A DNA stretch of 64,000 nucleotides from Utricularia gibba (Eukaryota; Streptophyta; Magnoliopsida; Lamiales; Lentibulariaceae), in the NCBI GenBank assembly GCA_002189035.1, contig NEEC01000007.1, positions 1,178,001 to 1,242,000 on the forward strand. Reading direction: 5' to 3'. The position numbers and the translations under genes were made by a program. The notes beneath the pieces are model-generated. The model was given only the letters and a program-made list of their open reading frames with translations, was not told the DNA's origin and ran no database searches. Positions 1-11,844 of this stretch are shown piece after piece; the stretch's first letter is position 1, and the number at the start of each line of letters is the position of its first letter.

Positions 1-54
1 GCACTGCCTTTACGCTCTAGCATTTTTGTAATCTTTCTGAAATCCCGGGTTCAG

Positions 55-237
55 GGCAACGATAAAAGTAAGGAATATGTCCACATGTTGAACTCCACCC
101 TCACTGCAACCGAGAGAACTATATGCTGTATTCTGGAGAACTACCAGACCGAGAGTGGGGTTGAAATCCCAGAGGTTTTGAGAGATTTCATGGGTGGTAA
201 ATCCTTCATTCCGTTCAAGAACAATGCAAGTAAATAA
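55..237 (+). CDS. Seryl-tRNA synthetase, cytosolic, last exon (partial)
   Basis: The 61-codon exon follows a TTCAG acceptor and ends in TAA. It encodes the C-terminal end of a class II seryl-tRNA synthetase, which charges tRNA-Ser in the cytosol. Visible motifs are [18 protein letters not shown], the class II motif 3 region that binds ATP, followed by the plant-type tail [11 protein letters not shown]. The rest of the gene lies outside the window to the left. The cytosolic rather than organellar form is favoured because the tail matches the plant cytosolic enzyme as I remember it. Bases 1-54 are the end of the preceding intron. Confidence 0.9.
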   Translation, partial: GNDKSKEYVHMLNSTLTATERTICCILENYQTESGVEIPEVLRDFMGGKSFIPFKNNASK

Positions 238-892
238 TCAAGTAGACCACGGGGCCGTAACAGGTTTTCTTTTTGTTGCATCTTTTCAATGCTCATTGAT
301 GTTGTGGTCACCATCATATGTATGTTGTCTGGCTGCGTGAATTAGCTTTGAGTCTCTCAGATTCTGCGCACCTGACGCTACTATACTTCTGAATCTCTGT
401 TTGGCTTGGGTTTCATATAGATGATTATCTGATTTTGATTCTGTTGCTATTCTTTTAAGTAATTTTAGTCAAAAATCGAACCAAAATGAATATTTGATAT
501 CAATCTTCAAATTGAATTCAAAAGGTCAGTTTATAGATAACTTTTGATATGTAAATTAATTAAGAATGAGTTTGTAATTTAAAAATGGGTAGTTAATCGG
601 CTTTGGTTGAATTGAATCAATTGATTAATTGAAAAAAAGCCAATTGCAAAATAATTAAGTTCATTTGATTTTTTTTTCTACCAGAATCGCACTTTTTAAC
701 ATTTTCCTACATAGCTCAATCAGTTGTCACAGAAGAGATTACAGTCATTCGCAGATGAAAAAGATTACCACAGACTTGAAGTGTTGGCAGATGAGAAAAG
801 ATTACACCGTAATGAAGAGTTCTATAGCTCTGCCAGTTACCTCAAAAGACAGGGAAATGGAGTACAGGTAGTTTCATGACTATTTGGCTCCA
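238..892. other. Spacer, convergent 3' ends of SerRS and SEC11
   Basis: This holds the 3' untranslated ends of the two convergent genes and AT-rich sequence around 430-660. No coding exon, repeat or RNA gene was recognised. Confidence 0.6.
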
Positions 893-2759
893 CTATTCTT
901 TTGAGACAATCATCAGCAATCCCAGAGTCCCAATGAGTACATACTGCAACATGGGAGCTATTTCAGATCACGATATGGAAAAAGACTTTCAGTTTATACC
1001 GTGCCATTATGCCGTATAATCATTTCATTATACATATGGTTTCAGGATGAGTATAGGCTCACACACAAGGGAAGCTTCTTGCATATGAATTTTTGATAAT
1101 TATGCAGCAGAGACTAACCTTTATTATCGGCTTTTCAGTCATGAGAATGGTTACCCAACCAACATAGGGCAAGAATCTGCAAACGGGAGTGGTTTGAATG
1201 CATATCATTCAGAGATAAGATCCTTGAATTCTAGAGCAAAAATGAAAGACCCTAGAAATCATAAGCTGAACGAAACATCAGCTTACCCCACGGCTCTACC
1301 CATGATATGTTGCCTTTGTAGCCAAAGCTGGCCATGAGCATAAAGAAGTCTGTCATCCCCAAAGTTATTATCTCCTGGTTATCCAACAGAAACAAACATC
1401 ATACCAATTGTCATCGTATGTTACTGAATGATAAAGGACAGACTATACTGCACGTGGAAAATAAAGATGTAACATCACCACGCCTGAAGGAAAAATACAA
1501 GAACATGTATGAAGCTAAAGGATCTCCGTAATATGAATAACCGTAAATGCTGCAGTCATATGAAATAATTCATAAGGTGCTTATCAATGTAACACTACTT
1601 AAAAGTTGCATAAAGGAAGGTTACCTTTTGTTAGGACGTCTACCTCTCCAGTATCTTGACGTTCATGAACCTATAAATATCAAGAACGTGGTCTTACCAA
1701 ACAAGCATGATGAATATTCAGCAAAACAATATTCACATTAGAAAAAAAAAAGTAATCATTAAAATGACAGAGCAATGCAGAAGATTTGATCATTCTTGAA
1801 TTTTCTCCAACAAGATCCCACGTGGATGAAATAAAATTATACCCCTTTTTCTTTCACAAAGAAGGCAAAAAAAAAAAGGGAAAATGAGCGAGGAAGCATA
1901 GTGCTACTGCACCTTGATAACCCGGTGGACAATGGGAATTTCGCGTCCCTGCAGAAAGATGAAAAAAATCATGAGTATATAAACGCCTGCCACCTAATAA
2001 ATTATTCATCTTAAATAATTCCAACAACCCACGAGAAAAGGTTTAAAAACTTATATCCATGCCAAATAAATGACATGAAGTTGGATAATAAATCACATAC
2101 ATCGATATTAAACACAACAATCTCTCCAGCACGAATAGGGTCCTTGCTCATGTGTAGAAACAGAATGTCTCCCTGATACAAAAAGAAGGATGAAGCACAA
2201 AGAATGAATTGTCCTCTTAAGAGAAAAATGAAAACCAACCCCTAGAAGACAATCCAATGCATGACAGGTACTCACCCGCCTAAAGCCTGGCTCCATACTC
2301 CCAGAAAGAACAACAACCACAGGTGATTCGCTACCAGTAACACACATCAAGCCTTTCCATATTATGAGAGCTGATGTCACAATCATACCTGAATGAAATC
2401 TCATTAGTTTTCAGCATGTGATTAGAAAAAGTTAATTTGCTTAGAAAAATTGATACAAGTGTAACACTCGCATGAATAATTGGCCCGTTTGAAGGATGGC
2501 TGCCAAAATTCCACAATTTGAAACCAAACTGATTGAGCAGAGATCACAAAAGCAATATTTAAATAAATGTCTCTTCATTTTTTGGAAGAAATAAAGCTAC
2601 ACTGTCGATTTCAAAAACAATTCTTCAATCCCAGTCCCTTGCATCCCCCAAAAAAAGAATAACGAATTGATCGTACAAACCAAGGCTGATTGCTTGGGTG
2701 AGGAGCTGCCTCAGATTCATAGATCTCAAGGAATCGACCTGGTCGCCAATCCACCCCAT
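893..2759 (-). CDS. SEC11: Signal peptidase complex catalytic subunit SEC11
   Basis: This is the serine protease of the ER signal peptidase complex, which removes signal peptides from secretory proteins. Translating across introns gives [18 protein letters not shown] (start at 2759), a membrane segment [13 protein letters not shown], the catalytic serine motif [12 protein letters not shown], then the catalytic histidine motif [18 protein letters not shown], and a C-terminal membrane anchor ending in VSKE. Exons run 2681-2759, 2277-2388, 2101-2172, a 36-nt microexon 1913-1948, about 1622-1670, about 1287-1373, about 1117-1175, and 893-943. The microexon uses a weak donor (GTGCAG), and retention of that intron would stop translation at once. 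Family length is about 180 residues and this model agrees. It is convergent with SerRS and divergent from the U2 gene. Confidence 0.97.
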
Positions 2760-3101
2760 CGCGGCACTCGGACTCCGGTCTTCAGTGGAATAAACCAATC
2801 GAAGTTGAGGAACCCTAGAATAGCACGCCCTCGCGGTCGGACACGTCAGAAAAGGGAAAACTTATGGCAATTTACCACAATTAAAACATACTCCCAAAAA
2901 TATTTTTATTTTTAAAATTGTCATTAACACTTGTACAGTCAAGTGATTTTGTCTCGTAAGCACGATAATGCTGTCGGGAGAGCTTGGCATGGGAAATTGG
3001 GACACGGCAGGAACCTTTTCATCCATCCGAGCCTTGAACAAAGATCCAGTTTGCCGCATTACGAAATGGAGACCCAAAAGGCAAATTCAATTGGAGTTCC
3101 A

Positions 3102-3112
3102 ATCCCACATCG
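3102..3112 (+). promoter_or_regulatory. Upstream sequence element (USE) of the U2 snRNA gene
   Basis: The sequence ATCCCACATCG matches the plant snRNA USE consensus RTCCCACATCG exactly. It lies about 70 bases upstream of the U2 start. A weak TATA-like block (TACAAAAC, 3146-3153) begins 33 bases after it, the spacing that specifies RNA polymerase II in plant snRNA genes. Confidence 0.92.
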
Positions 3113-3178
3113 GATTTGTAAGCCGAATAGTTGGAACCTGAAGACTACAAAACAGGCACGATCATCACCTTACTGATC

Positions 3179-3373
3179 ATACCTTTCTCGGCCTTTTGGC
3201 TAAGATCAAGTGTAGTATCTGTTCTAATCAGTTTAATATCTGATACGTGGGCCAATGGCTCACACGATATTAAATTAATTTTTATTGGGGGGAAGCTTAA
3301 GTGTTCAGCTTGCTGTTCCGGGTTTCCATGCGTCGCCTTTGCGTTGCACTGCTGCACAGGCCTGGCGCACCCC
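3179..3373 (+). ncRNA. U2 spliceosomal snRNA
   Basis: The 5' end ATACCTTTCTCGGCCTTTTG is the invariant plant U2 start. It is followed by GTGTAGTATCTG, which contains the GUAGUA branch-point recognition sequence, and by the stem-loop II region ATCAGTTTAATATCTGAT. A candidate Sm site (AATTTTTATTGG) lies near 3275-3290. The GC-rich 3' stem-loops end in GCGCACCCC at 3373. The length, 195 nt, is the plant norm. The start, the upstream element and the downstream 3' box are all present, so I read it as a potentially active Pol II gene. The TATA box is poor and the Sm site carries an extra AT relative to a plain AUUUUUG-type site, so a low-activity copy is possible. Confidence 0.95.
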
Positions 3374-3374
3374 T

Positions 3375-3390
3375 CACAATTTAAGTAAAA
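3375..3390 (+). promoter_or_regulatory. snRNA 3' box
   Basis: CA, seven bases, then AGTAAAA fits the plant snRNA 3'-end element CA(N3-10)AGTNNAA. It sits immediately after the U2 RNA 3' end, where it would direct 3' processing. Confidence 0.85.
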
Positions 3391-3681
3391 GGTTTCAAGG
3401 TTCAAGATCGCTGATCCTGAAAGCCAGTAGTAGCCCCACTTCTGCAAATGACTCTGAAAATTCCAAAGAGTACTTGGCATCATGGGAATAAATAATGTGT
3501 AGGACAATATTGTCACAACTACTCGTATTCTGTGGGTGTGTTTATGGTATGTATTGAAGGCAGGAGTAGTCAGCGAGACCTTTTGCCCTCTGGGGTTGAT
3601 GTTCAGCAGAATTGACACAAAAATGGGACGAGACGAGAGGCGGGATCAGAACTTTTGGGCAAAAAATTGGGGGGGAGGAGG

Positions 3682-6601
3682 TCATGAGAGGCGCAAAGCT
3701 ATCTTTTCGAGGAGGAATTTCTTTTGGGAGGCAGTGATAACACCTTTGCATTCCGCATCCACTAAGACGTCAGTCATGATAGCAGCGGCATGACCCATTG
3801 GTTCGTCTGTCCCAGATGCTTTTCTAAGCATAAAAGCCTGTGGATTGATGGATGCACAAGGAAGAAAGTCATGTTGTAGTGAAGACGATGCAGGTCTCTG
3901 TAGTTACATAGAGAGGAGAGGGTACCTGTCCGTGGTGCGATATCTCCAAACACCCAGGCTGCTGTATAAAAGGCTCCCCGTCGATTTGGACAGGGAAAGG
4001 ACATGTTAAATGTATCCTTATTGATTTTCCTTGCGCCAGTCTTGTTGCTCGTGAGAGTCCAACCTGCGTAGATAGAATCACGTGCGTCATTTAAAATCAT
4101 AAGGTGCTGAAATGACCCACAATCCTTTAAGCTTGTCCTTGAATAAAAAGCTACCCAGAGTAATAGAACCGAGTAAAGTTATCCATTTAATATGACCAAT
4201 TTGATCGTAACTGAGCCCCTGTATTAAGCACCTAATGAATCGGAAGAAGTTTCGAACCTGAAGTTTGCCAAGGTGCCATGATCCGGTAACACAAACAACT
4301 TCAAGGACTTTGTCGTGCATGTATTGATGGTCAAAATCATCATCATGTTCATGATCATTTTGCCAAAGGTCTACTCCGCCCATGTAGCTGTTGATATTGA
4401 GCACTATCAAACCTTCAGCATCCTAGAAGCCAAATGTGTCAGAAGAATATTGAAACAGAAAAGTATTTAGATTGATAGTTATTGAATGGTTGCGTACTAT
4501 CCGCAGACCTGGGGAATCTCAATATTCTTGCCATCCACTTCAAGCCAGACTTGCCATGGCAAGTCTGCACAGGCACGGTCTACCATATCCCGAGCACCTT
4601 CTTTTGCATATCTTAATTTATTTACAAACTGTTGTAAAAGAACTGTTAGCATTGTATAAATGGCAAGCAATGAGGGAAAATTCACTAGCATCTCCAGATG
4701 TTTCTTAAGATATAAATGTATAATACCTGACTCTTAAACTTGTCAGGGTTTACTTCCCTATTCATGTGAAATTCATAAGCAACCTTGGCGTCACACCCAA
4801 CACCTGTAAAACAGGAATTGAAACCATTTAGAAATGAAAAAACTCTGAAACACAAAATTCGGCATAGAAAACAAGTCTTCAGTAAACACACTGAAAACAC
4901 CCAACTTACCTAAGTAGTTCATCATGAACTTTGATTTATCTTTACCACTTTTACTTTCATCTATCATGTTGACCTTCCATCGATCAAGCATAGTAATTGC
5001 TGAATTATCTACATCATGAAAAAAGGAGCTCAAGGCGCCTTGCTTTTGAACAACAGAAAAACCCCCACCCCAGTGCAGAACCCTGGACAAATCATTTCCA
5101 GTTCCTAGGGGAAGAACAGCTACTGGAGGCGGTGCCTCAAAATTGAACTTCTCTATCGCATCAAGAACCCAAGACACTGTGCCATCACCACCACAAACCA
5201 AAACTCGAAAGAATGACACTCGCCTAAATAGCTCTAACCCAGCCTCTGGACCTTGAGACGGACTGAGTTCAAATATCTGCGAAAACAATGGCCAAGCGGG
5301 GTGCTTAAGCAAGCATTTCTCAAATTCAGTTTTGAAAAAGGTAATAACATGAGAGCCACAGTAAAAAAATCATCGAGTTTTCAATGCAATAAATGTTTTA
5401 AACCATATTAAACACATAAATCTCAAAGACAGTTTGGTCAGATAGGCCTCGTGGCTAATTTTCAATGGAGCCAGACTCAAGAGCATACCTGCACAGGATT
5501 CAAGAGCATGTTAAGCCTTCTACGCAGGACAGGCCCACTTTTAGCTCCGCTCTTTGAATTGATGAAAACTAAAAGTGGCCTAACATCTTTAGGTAAGTCC
5601 TCAATTGCATACTTCTTTAATTTTTCAAACACATCAATTTCAATCATTCGGTTTGGAAACTCATAAGGAGTGACTTTATTGCTAAGAAATTTGGACTGAT
5701 CACTGCTTTTGTCAACCTTATCATGTAGAGCCAGCATATCACTAAGAACGTCGAAAACTGCATTTTTGGTAACACATCTTTCTGGTTGCTTGCTGTTAAC
5801 ACACCTGTTACCTCCATGTTTCTTGCGGTTTCTCTTCCCTTTAATCTGACGGCAAGCATTTGAATCAATCATGTCCCTTGTGATTGAGCCTAACATATCA
5901 CTTTCAACAATCCTCACTGATAGGGGAGTAACAATGACTCTTCTATGATAACCTAAATCACAGATGTTACCATATTTTTCGGACATCTTAACCTGGCAAT
6001 TCACATGTATGCTCCGTTGACACCATAAGCAACACCAAGCTGGAGACGTGTCAACAAAGGGAATTCCACACGGTTCATCACAGAAAAAACAGAAAGCAGA
6101 CATCTCAGGGTCATCGTTCATATTAAACCATCTTTCAGACCAATGGTGATGAACTTCAGAAAAACCAGCTTGTGCCACACACTTACAATCCATAGCTGCA
6201 ACCCGTGAACAGTTAAAATGAGCAGCAACGCCACAAACAGAACATCGTTGAACAGAGGAGAATGAAAACCCCCTCGTCCCTAAGGCTCGGGGATGAACTA
6301 ACGAGAGGCAGACACAGCATGTTGATGGCATTCCACCAGGGGTAGAATCATCCACCCATGTATGAGGCGACAAGGGAACATTCAGCTTTTTCCAAGCTTT
6401 CTTCTTTGCTCTAGAAGCAGCTTTAAGCCACTTAAGAGAAGCTTTCTTCTGCAAGTTAATGAAAGCATAAATGAGAGCAAACAGTCCAAAAGATCCCGTA
6501 ATTAGCCATCCAAAGACAAAGCCAGCGTCAGGGCTGAGACCGGCTAGCATCCTTAACAACGGAATCCCTACGTCATTCATCACGAACGCCAAAAATTCCA
6601 C
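3682..6601 (-). CDS. DGK1: Diacylglycerol kinase, cluster I (DGK1/DGK2-like)
   Basis: It phosphorylates diacylglycerol to phosphatidic acid at ER or plasma-membrane surfaces in lipid signalling. Seven exons give 711 residues: 5489-6601, 4910-5276, 4727-4803, 4509-4628, 4258-4422, 3926-4063 and 3682-3837. An N-terminal membrane anchor (about residues 25-45) is followed by a basic stretch and two cysteine/histidine-rich C1-type domains (about 85-225). The catalytic DAGK domain starts at [14 protein letters not shown] and carries the glycine-rich nucleotide motif [14 protein letters not shown] and [12 protein letters not shown]. The accessory domain contains [18 protein letters not shown] and [12 protein letters not shown]. 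The Met start agrees with the membrane anchor of family members. Up to 500 bp of 5' leader, possibly with an intron, lies upstream. All frames join cleanly. Confidence 0.97.
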
Positions 6602-8742
6602 TACTACGTCAATTTATTGTTCCGATGTACTGGCGGAGCATCTCAGATCAAAAGAAAGCCGAAACCTGCGAGAAACAATACTCGTTCACGATCCAAGTGT
6701 TGTAAATCCACGTGATGATCCAACAAATTTCCCAAAATAAAAAAAACGCGCCAAATCGCACTACAATTCCATAATTAACTCAATGCAAGCGTCATAATTA
6801 CAACAAAGAAAAGAAATACGAAACATCCATTCACCTCATGGATGACGATGAAACTCGCCAGGAAGAACCGGGAAACAGATCTAAGGCGCAAGAAACATAG
6901 CACCGCCGCGTAATCCACGGGGTTCTGCACAAATGAGGCTTTCAGAACGCAGATCGGCCAACCAAAACCCTCGAAGATCGAGAAATTTGGGCCAATTCCT
7001 TTGGTTTTCCCAGCAACTTTAGAGAACGTTCGAAAAAGGGAAGGAATCGGCGCCTGCGTATTTATATACAACAAGGGGCCCCGGTAGGATTCCCGTCAAA
7101 AAAAAATGTGAACATGTTGACGCACAAAATCACACTAACGCCATCGTATTTTAATAATTAAATATCAATATTTCATATTAATTATTAGTATAAGAAAAAA
7201 AATATTAATACAACTAAAAATCCCTAATATTTTTTAGAATATTTTAAAAATTATCAATAAAAATCGGTTAATTAAATTTTATAAAAATAAAAATTATTAT
7301 TTAAATATAAATAATAAGTTTAAAGTATTTTCCGCGGGGTGGACGCGTAGTATGTAGCAGTATGGCGCATTTTGGCCACCTAGCAAAGAGGGTTGTTGTT
7401 GGTTTATTTAAACAATTTTTTATTAATATTTTTTATGATCCAAACGCCTTTTATTTTCGATTGTCCAGAAAACGATATCTCAACTTAAAAAAAAAAAACA
7501 ATTCAGGGAGTCGAGTGCAATATTTAGAAACTCAGGGATCTATTTTTTATTTTTGAGAAATGAAGATGAAATATTTTAAACTCCAAGCACCCGAAATGAA
7601 TACTTTACTTCTTAGGGGCGGTTTTCCAATTAATATCATAAAGATGGGTCTAGTCGAACGTGCCCTTGACTTAAATGGGTTTTTTTTTATGTGTTTCATG
7701 AAAATATTGTGTGCGCAAGATTAAGAATAATTATTATCCAGTATTTTGTTTTATTCCCCTTTTTTAGATAAGGAATATTGCCTGATATTGGAATATTTTC
7801 TGCATTTTGAGAATTAATTATTTAACATATAAAGTAAAGTTAATTTTCTGTAGATGGAACCACATGGACAGTAGCCTTCTCTCCCGAAGTGGCACTTCGA
7901 TTGGTTGAATCCTTAAAACACTGTGCTTCATGACTCGGAGGTCTGTGTGGAGAAAGGTGTGGGGTACGGCGAGCGCAGTGGCCGAGGCGGAGAAGATGCG
8001 ATATCATCCTATTGGCTGCCTGAAAAGGTGATAAATTCAAATCGAGATAATAGTCGCTGCTGATGGGGAAGAAGATTAGCTGGAATTTCGGTGTGTGTTT
8101 TGCGGGAGATCAAGTTGCTTTTCCCACAGTGCACAGAAGCGGGAATATCGGACGCTGGTTTGAAAAAGCGAACAAGTTCACGCGGAGAAGAACACAATTG
8201 GTTTGGTTTGTAAACGCTGTCTCTTTCCCTCGCCAACAGTCAAATGCAGGAGATGAGGTTTTTCTTACGCCATCTCAATACCTGCTTTCGTTCCAAGGAG
8301 GGGTTACTTCACTTACTTTTCCCATGATGAGTTTCAAGATTTCAGTGGAAAGTTCACTTTTTTTTACGTGGGTCTCGCTTACTTACAAGCACACCGCCGA
8401 CGCTCATGCCCATTCGCAATTTCTGAAGAAATTTGAGTTCGCGTATGCAGGCCAGCCTGGGATAGTGGAATCTTTTCACGCTACCCGCAACCTCGTTACT
8501 TTTAGACGTTACGCTTTTTCATGAAGATGGGTTGGTTGATAATTTTGATTAGAAGCAACGCTTTGATCAGGCAAGGAAATAGGATTTCTCCCGGCATTAA
8601 CAAAGATTGACGAAACGTTTGCCTTTTTATAGTTGGGGATTCAAGGAGGCCGGCATGGCGTAAAGCTCGAATCTCGGTGTATTTAAGGCGATACAAAATA
8701 TGAAATGGCGCTGTTGATTATCGGGGGAGGTTGAACTTACCG
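6602..8742. other. Divergent promoter region between DGK and FPP
   Basis: The right-hand part of the DGK side (to about 7080) is probably its transcribed leader. Bases 7090-7330 are strongly AT-rich. A 153-codon open frame at 8063-8524 has no recognisable protein and ends well before the FPP start, so it is more likely leader or promoter sequence. Nothing else was recognised. Confidence 0.55.
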
Positions 8743-11446
8743 ATGGACCGGAGAAACTGGCTCTGGCGGCGAAAATCTTCACAAAAGTGCCCCAGTGGTG
8801 AAACCGACAGTTTAGAATCTCTATCGTCACTTTCTGAAAGATTCTCCGACGATCAGGTTTGAAACGCTCTCTCTTCTCTTGGTTTCTCTCAAATTTCAGA
8901 TAGATTTCCATCGCATGACTGTTGTTCTGTCTCTTGCCTTCCTTCTAACACTGCGTTCTACGCGTTCTGAGTTATGATGCATCGTCCTACAAACCCAAAG
9001 CGAAATTTCTAGTCACTGCATCTGTGAAACCAAAGCAAACCTGAATTTCTTTTGTGTCTGGTGGGAGAAATTCATTCACATTTCTTTAGTCCTGAAAGGG
9101 ACCGCATGGTCTGCGTATCTGCAGAAAATGGGCCATACAGCTCACAAACTTGACTTGTCTCCCACCTAAAAGAACTTTCTTTTCCAGCTAATAGAGCGAG
9201 TCATCTTTCTCCATGTGAGCACGAACCTGTTTTATTGGTAGCTTTAGGTTGATGATGGCTCTTAGTGCAAGAGGTTTCCTGTGTGTGTTGAGATTAGTAA
9301 AGACAGAGCTCGATGGTATGGACATAAAGAAAAGAACAGAAAAATATCTTACTTGAGAGAGGCATAATGGTAATGAATCTCTGATCATTGTGCAGATTGT
9401 AAAAGGTCAGCAGAACCTATACCTTGAAGTTGCCTCTACGTCTCCATCCAGGGATGAACTCGGAGAACGTGTTAAATCTCTGTCAGAAAAGTTGTCTGAA
9501 GCTCTTCTCAATATCCAGGCAAAGGAAGAATTGGTAAAACAGAATGGAAAAGTTGCAGAAGAAGCTGTTTCAGGTATGAGAAAACATGTGGCTTTTTTTG
9601 GTTGTTGCAGCTGAAGATGAAGCAGGAGGCTGATGCTGACATGAACTTGTGCACATTTTGTAGGGTGGGAGAGGGCAGAGAATGAAGTATCAGCACTGAA
9701 GAAGCTGAATGATGCCTTAAAACAGAAGAACATGATCCTTGATGAACGTGCTAGTCATTTGGATGGAGCCCTGAAAGAGTGTGTAAAACACCTCCGGCAA
9801 TCAAGGGAAGAGCAAGAAGACAAAATTTCTGAAGCAGTTTCCAATATAAAAGTTGTATGGGAATCAAAGAAGCTAGAACTTGAAACACAGGTTGTTCAGC
9901 TCTGCTCGGAACTTGAAAGTGCAAAGGCAGTTGCTAGTGACTCTTTGCTTACCGATGCCTACTCAAAGCTTGAGGAAGAGAACTCAATCCTCAAGCTCCA
10001 GTTGATTTCAAAGGACAGGGAACTGGAGTTAAGGACCAAGGAGAGAGACCTGAGCACTCAGGCTGCGGAATATGCTAGCAAGCTCCATCTTGAGAGCACG
10101 AAAAAGGTGTCGAAGCTTGAAGCAGAATGCCTTAGACTGAGAGCCATGATCAAAAGATCAGATGCCGTCAATCAGCAGACAGTAAGTGATTCATCAGTTT
10201 GTGCTGAATCTTTCAAGGATAATCTGTCTGACTGTGAAGAAAGTATAGTGTACTTTGGTAACGAGCTATGCCAACAGCTCAATGACGTAAGTGATGTTCG
10301 TACTGTAAGTCCTTGTGTCGAGATTGGCCTGATGGATGATTTCCTAGAAATGGAGAGGCTTGCAGCAGCCTCCCCTCCTGCGACACAAAAAGCAGAACAG
10401 GTTTTACAATATAAGCTGGAATCTGCAATTAAGCAAACAGAGGATGTAGGAGAGAGTTTGAAAGCCGTAACTGCTGAGAAACTAGGCTTGGAGATTGCTC
10501 TGGACAAGTGCCATATTGAACTCGAGGCCTCCAACAATGAGATCAGAAAAACAAATGACAAGTTAGTTGATCTAGAAAAGCAACTTGCTGCGGCTATCAA
10601 GGACAAAGTGAATGTGAGTAAAGAACTAGGTGCTTCAATGGTTGACATCGAGAACTTGACAAGGCTTCTTGAAGAAGAAGAGCGGAAAGTCGTAAGATTT
10701 CATGATCAGTTGACTGAAGCAAATGCTGCTAAGAACGTTGCAGCCGTGCAAATTGAGGATGCGAACAAAAAGAGAGCTGAAGCAGAGTCCTATGCCCAAG
10801 TACTAGAACATGAGTTGGGAACTTTGAAGCTTAGCTTAAGCACCCTGAAAGAAGAAGCTGAAATAGAGAGGAAAACCTCAAAAGAAGCCGCATCTAAATG
10901 TCAAAATTTAGAAGCTGAACTCTCAAAACTGAAACTAGATACCCATTCTCAGACATCCGGTTTCAAGCAAGAGATAAGAGTCCATCAACTGGAACTGGAG
11001 GATGCCAACCTGAAGAAAATCGAATTGCAAAGTCAAGTCAATGAAATGAAAATCATGCTACAGACAATGCAGTTAAGTATCATTGATTTAGAGCAGGAAA
11101 TTGAGAAGGAAAGGCACCTTTCAAGGGAAACTTTATCCAAATGTGGCAGTCTAGAAGCTGAAATCTCAAGAATTCATCTTTCTTCTCTTCCCCATGAATC
11201 TGTGGCAGTGTTCCAACTGAGTCAGGTACATGACTATTGCTTTGTTTTCATTCATCACCAAAAACCAAATATTCTGATAATGCACTGTACCTCTGATTAC
11301 TGATTCAGGAAAAAGAACTGGAAGTCGCAGCTAGAAAATTTGCAGAGTGTCAGAAGACAATCATTTCACTTGGTCATCATCTGAAATCTCTTGCATCATT
11401 TGATGATCTCTTGATCAACTCTGGAAAACCAGTGGCAGGCCTCTAG
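8743..11446 (+). CDS. Filament-like plant protein (FPP, DUF869)
   Basis: This is a long coiled-coil protein of the plant FPP family, associated with membranes and possibly the cytoskeleton; its biochemical role is poorly known. Four exons (8743-8856, 9396-9573, 9664-11225, 11309-11446) give 663 residues. The start MDRRNWLWRRKSSQK is the diagnostic basic/tryptophan N-terminus, followed by SERFSDDQ. The next block includes LSEKLSEALLNIQAKEELV and AVSGWERAENE, which are hallmark FPP sequences. Most of exon 3 is heptad-rich coiled coil (leucine, glutamate and lysine-rich repeats). The tail ECQKTIISLGHHLKSLAS is also typical. Introns are short and in phase. The 3' end faces SYP61. Confidence 0.93.
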
Positions 11447-11844
11447 AGGTGTCTCATAGTTTTGAAATATGGACACGACAATTGCCTCCTTAACACTGTG
11501 CACAATGGCATTCACAAGGAGAAATACAGATTACAGAATGATTACTTCTTGAGATGTTTTCATATACATTACTATGCAGAAAGCGCATATGCAACAATTA
11601 TAGCTGAAACATATATAAGTGTCATATGAGGATGATTTAATCTTCTGTCAATAGTGACTTGCAAGGTTTTAAATTGAAGCACAAATACAGTGTCGATATA
11701 GTACAATTAAGATGATATTAAAGAAAATAATAAATTTAATTTTATTTCATTGTTAACAAAATCACTCATTCAGGATACGGAATATGAAGCCTAGCATTTA
11801 CAGCAGCCAGTGCAGCTCATTGCAAATGCGGTTGTCTTAGCATC

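Noticed and set aside
3145-3618. 157-codon minus-strand frame over the U2 gene
   Set aside because: It is antisense to a well-supported structured RNA; openness is by chance.
8063-8524. 153-codon open frame upstream of FPP
   Set aside because: No recognisable domain, no plausible splice link to the FPP start, and composition like leader or promoter DNA.
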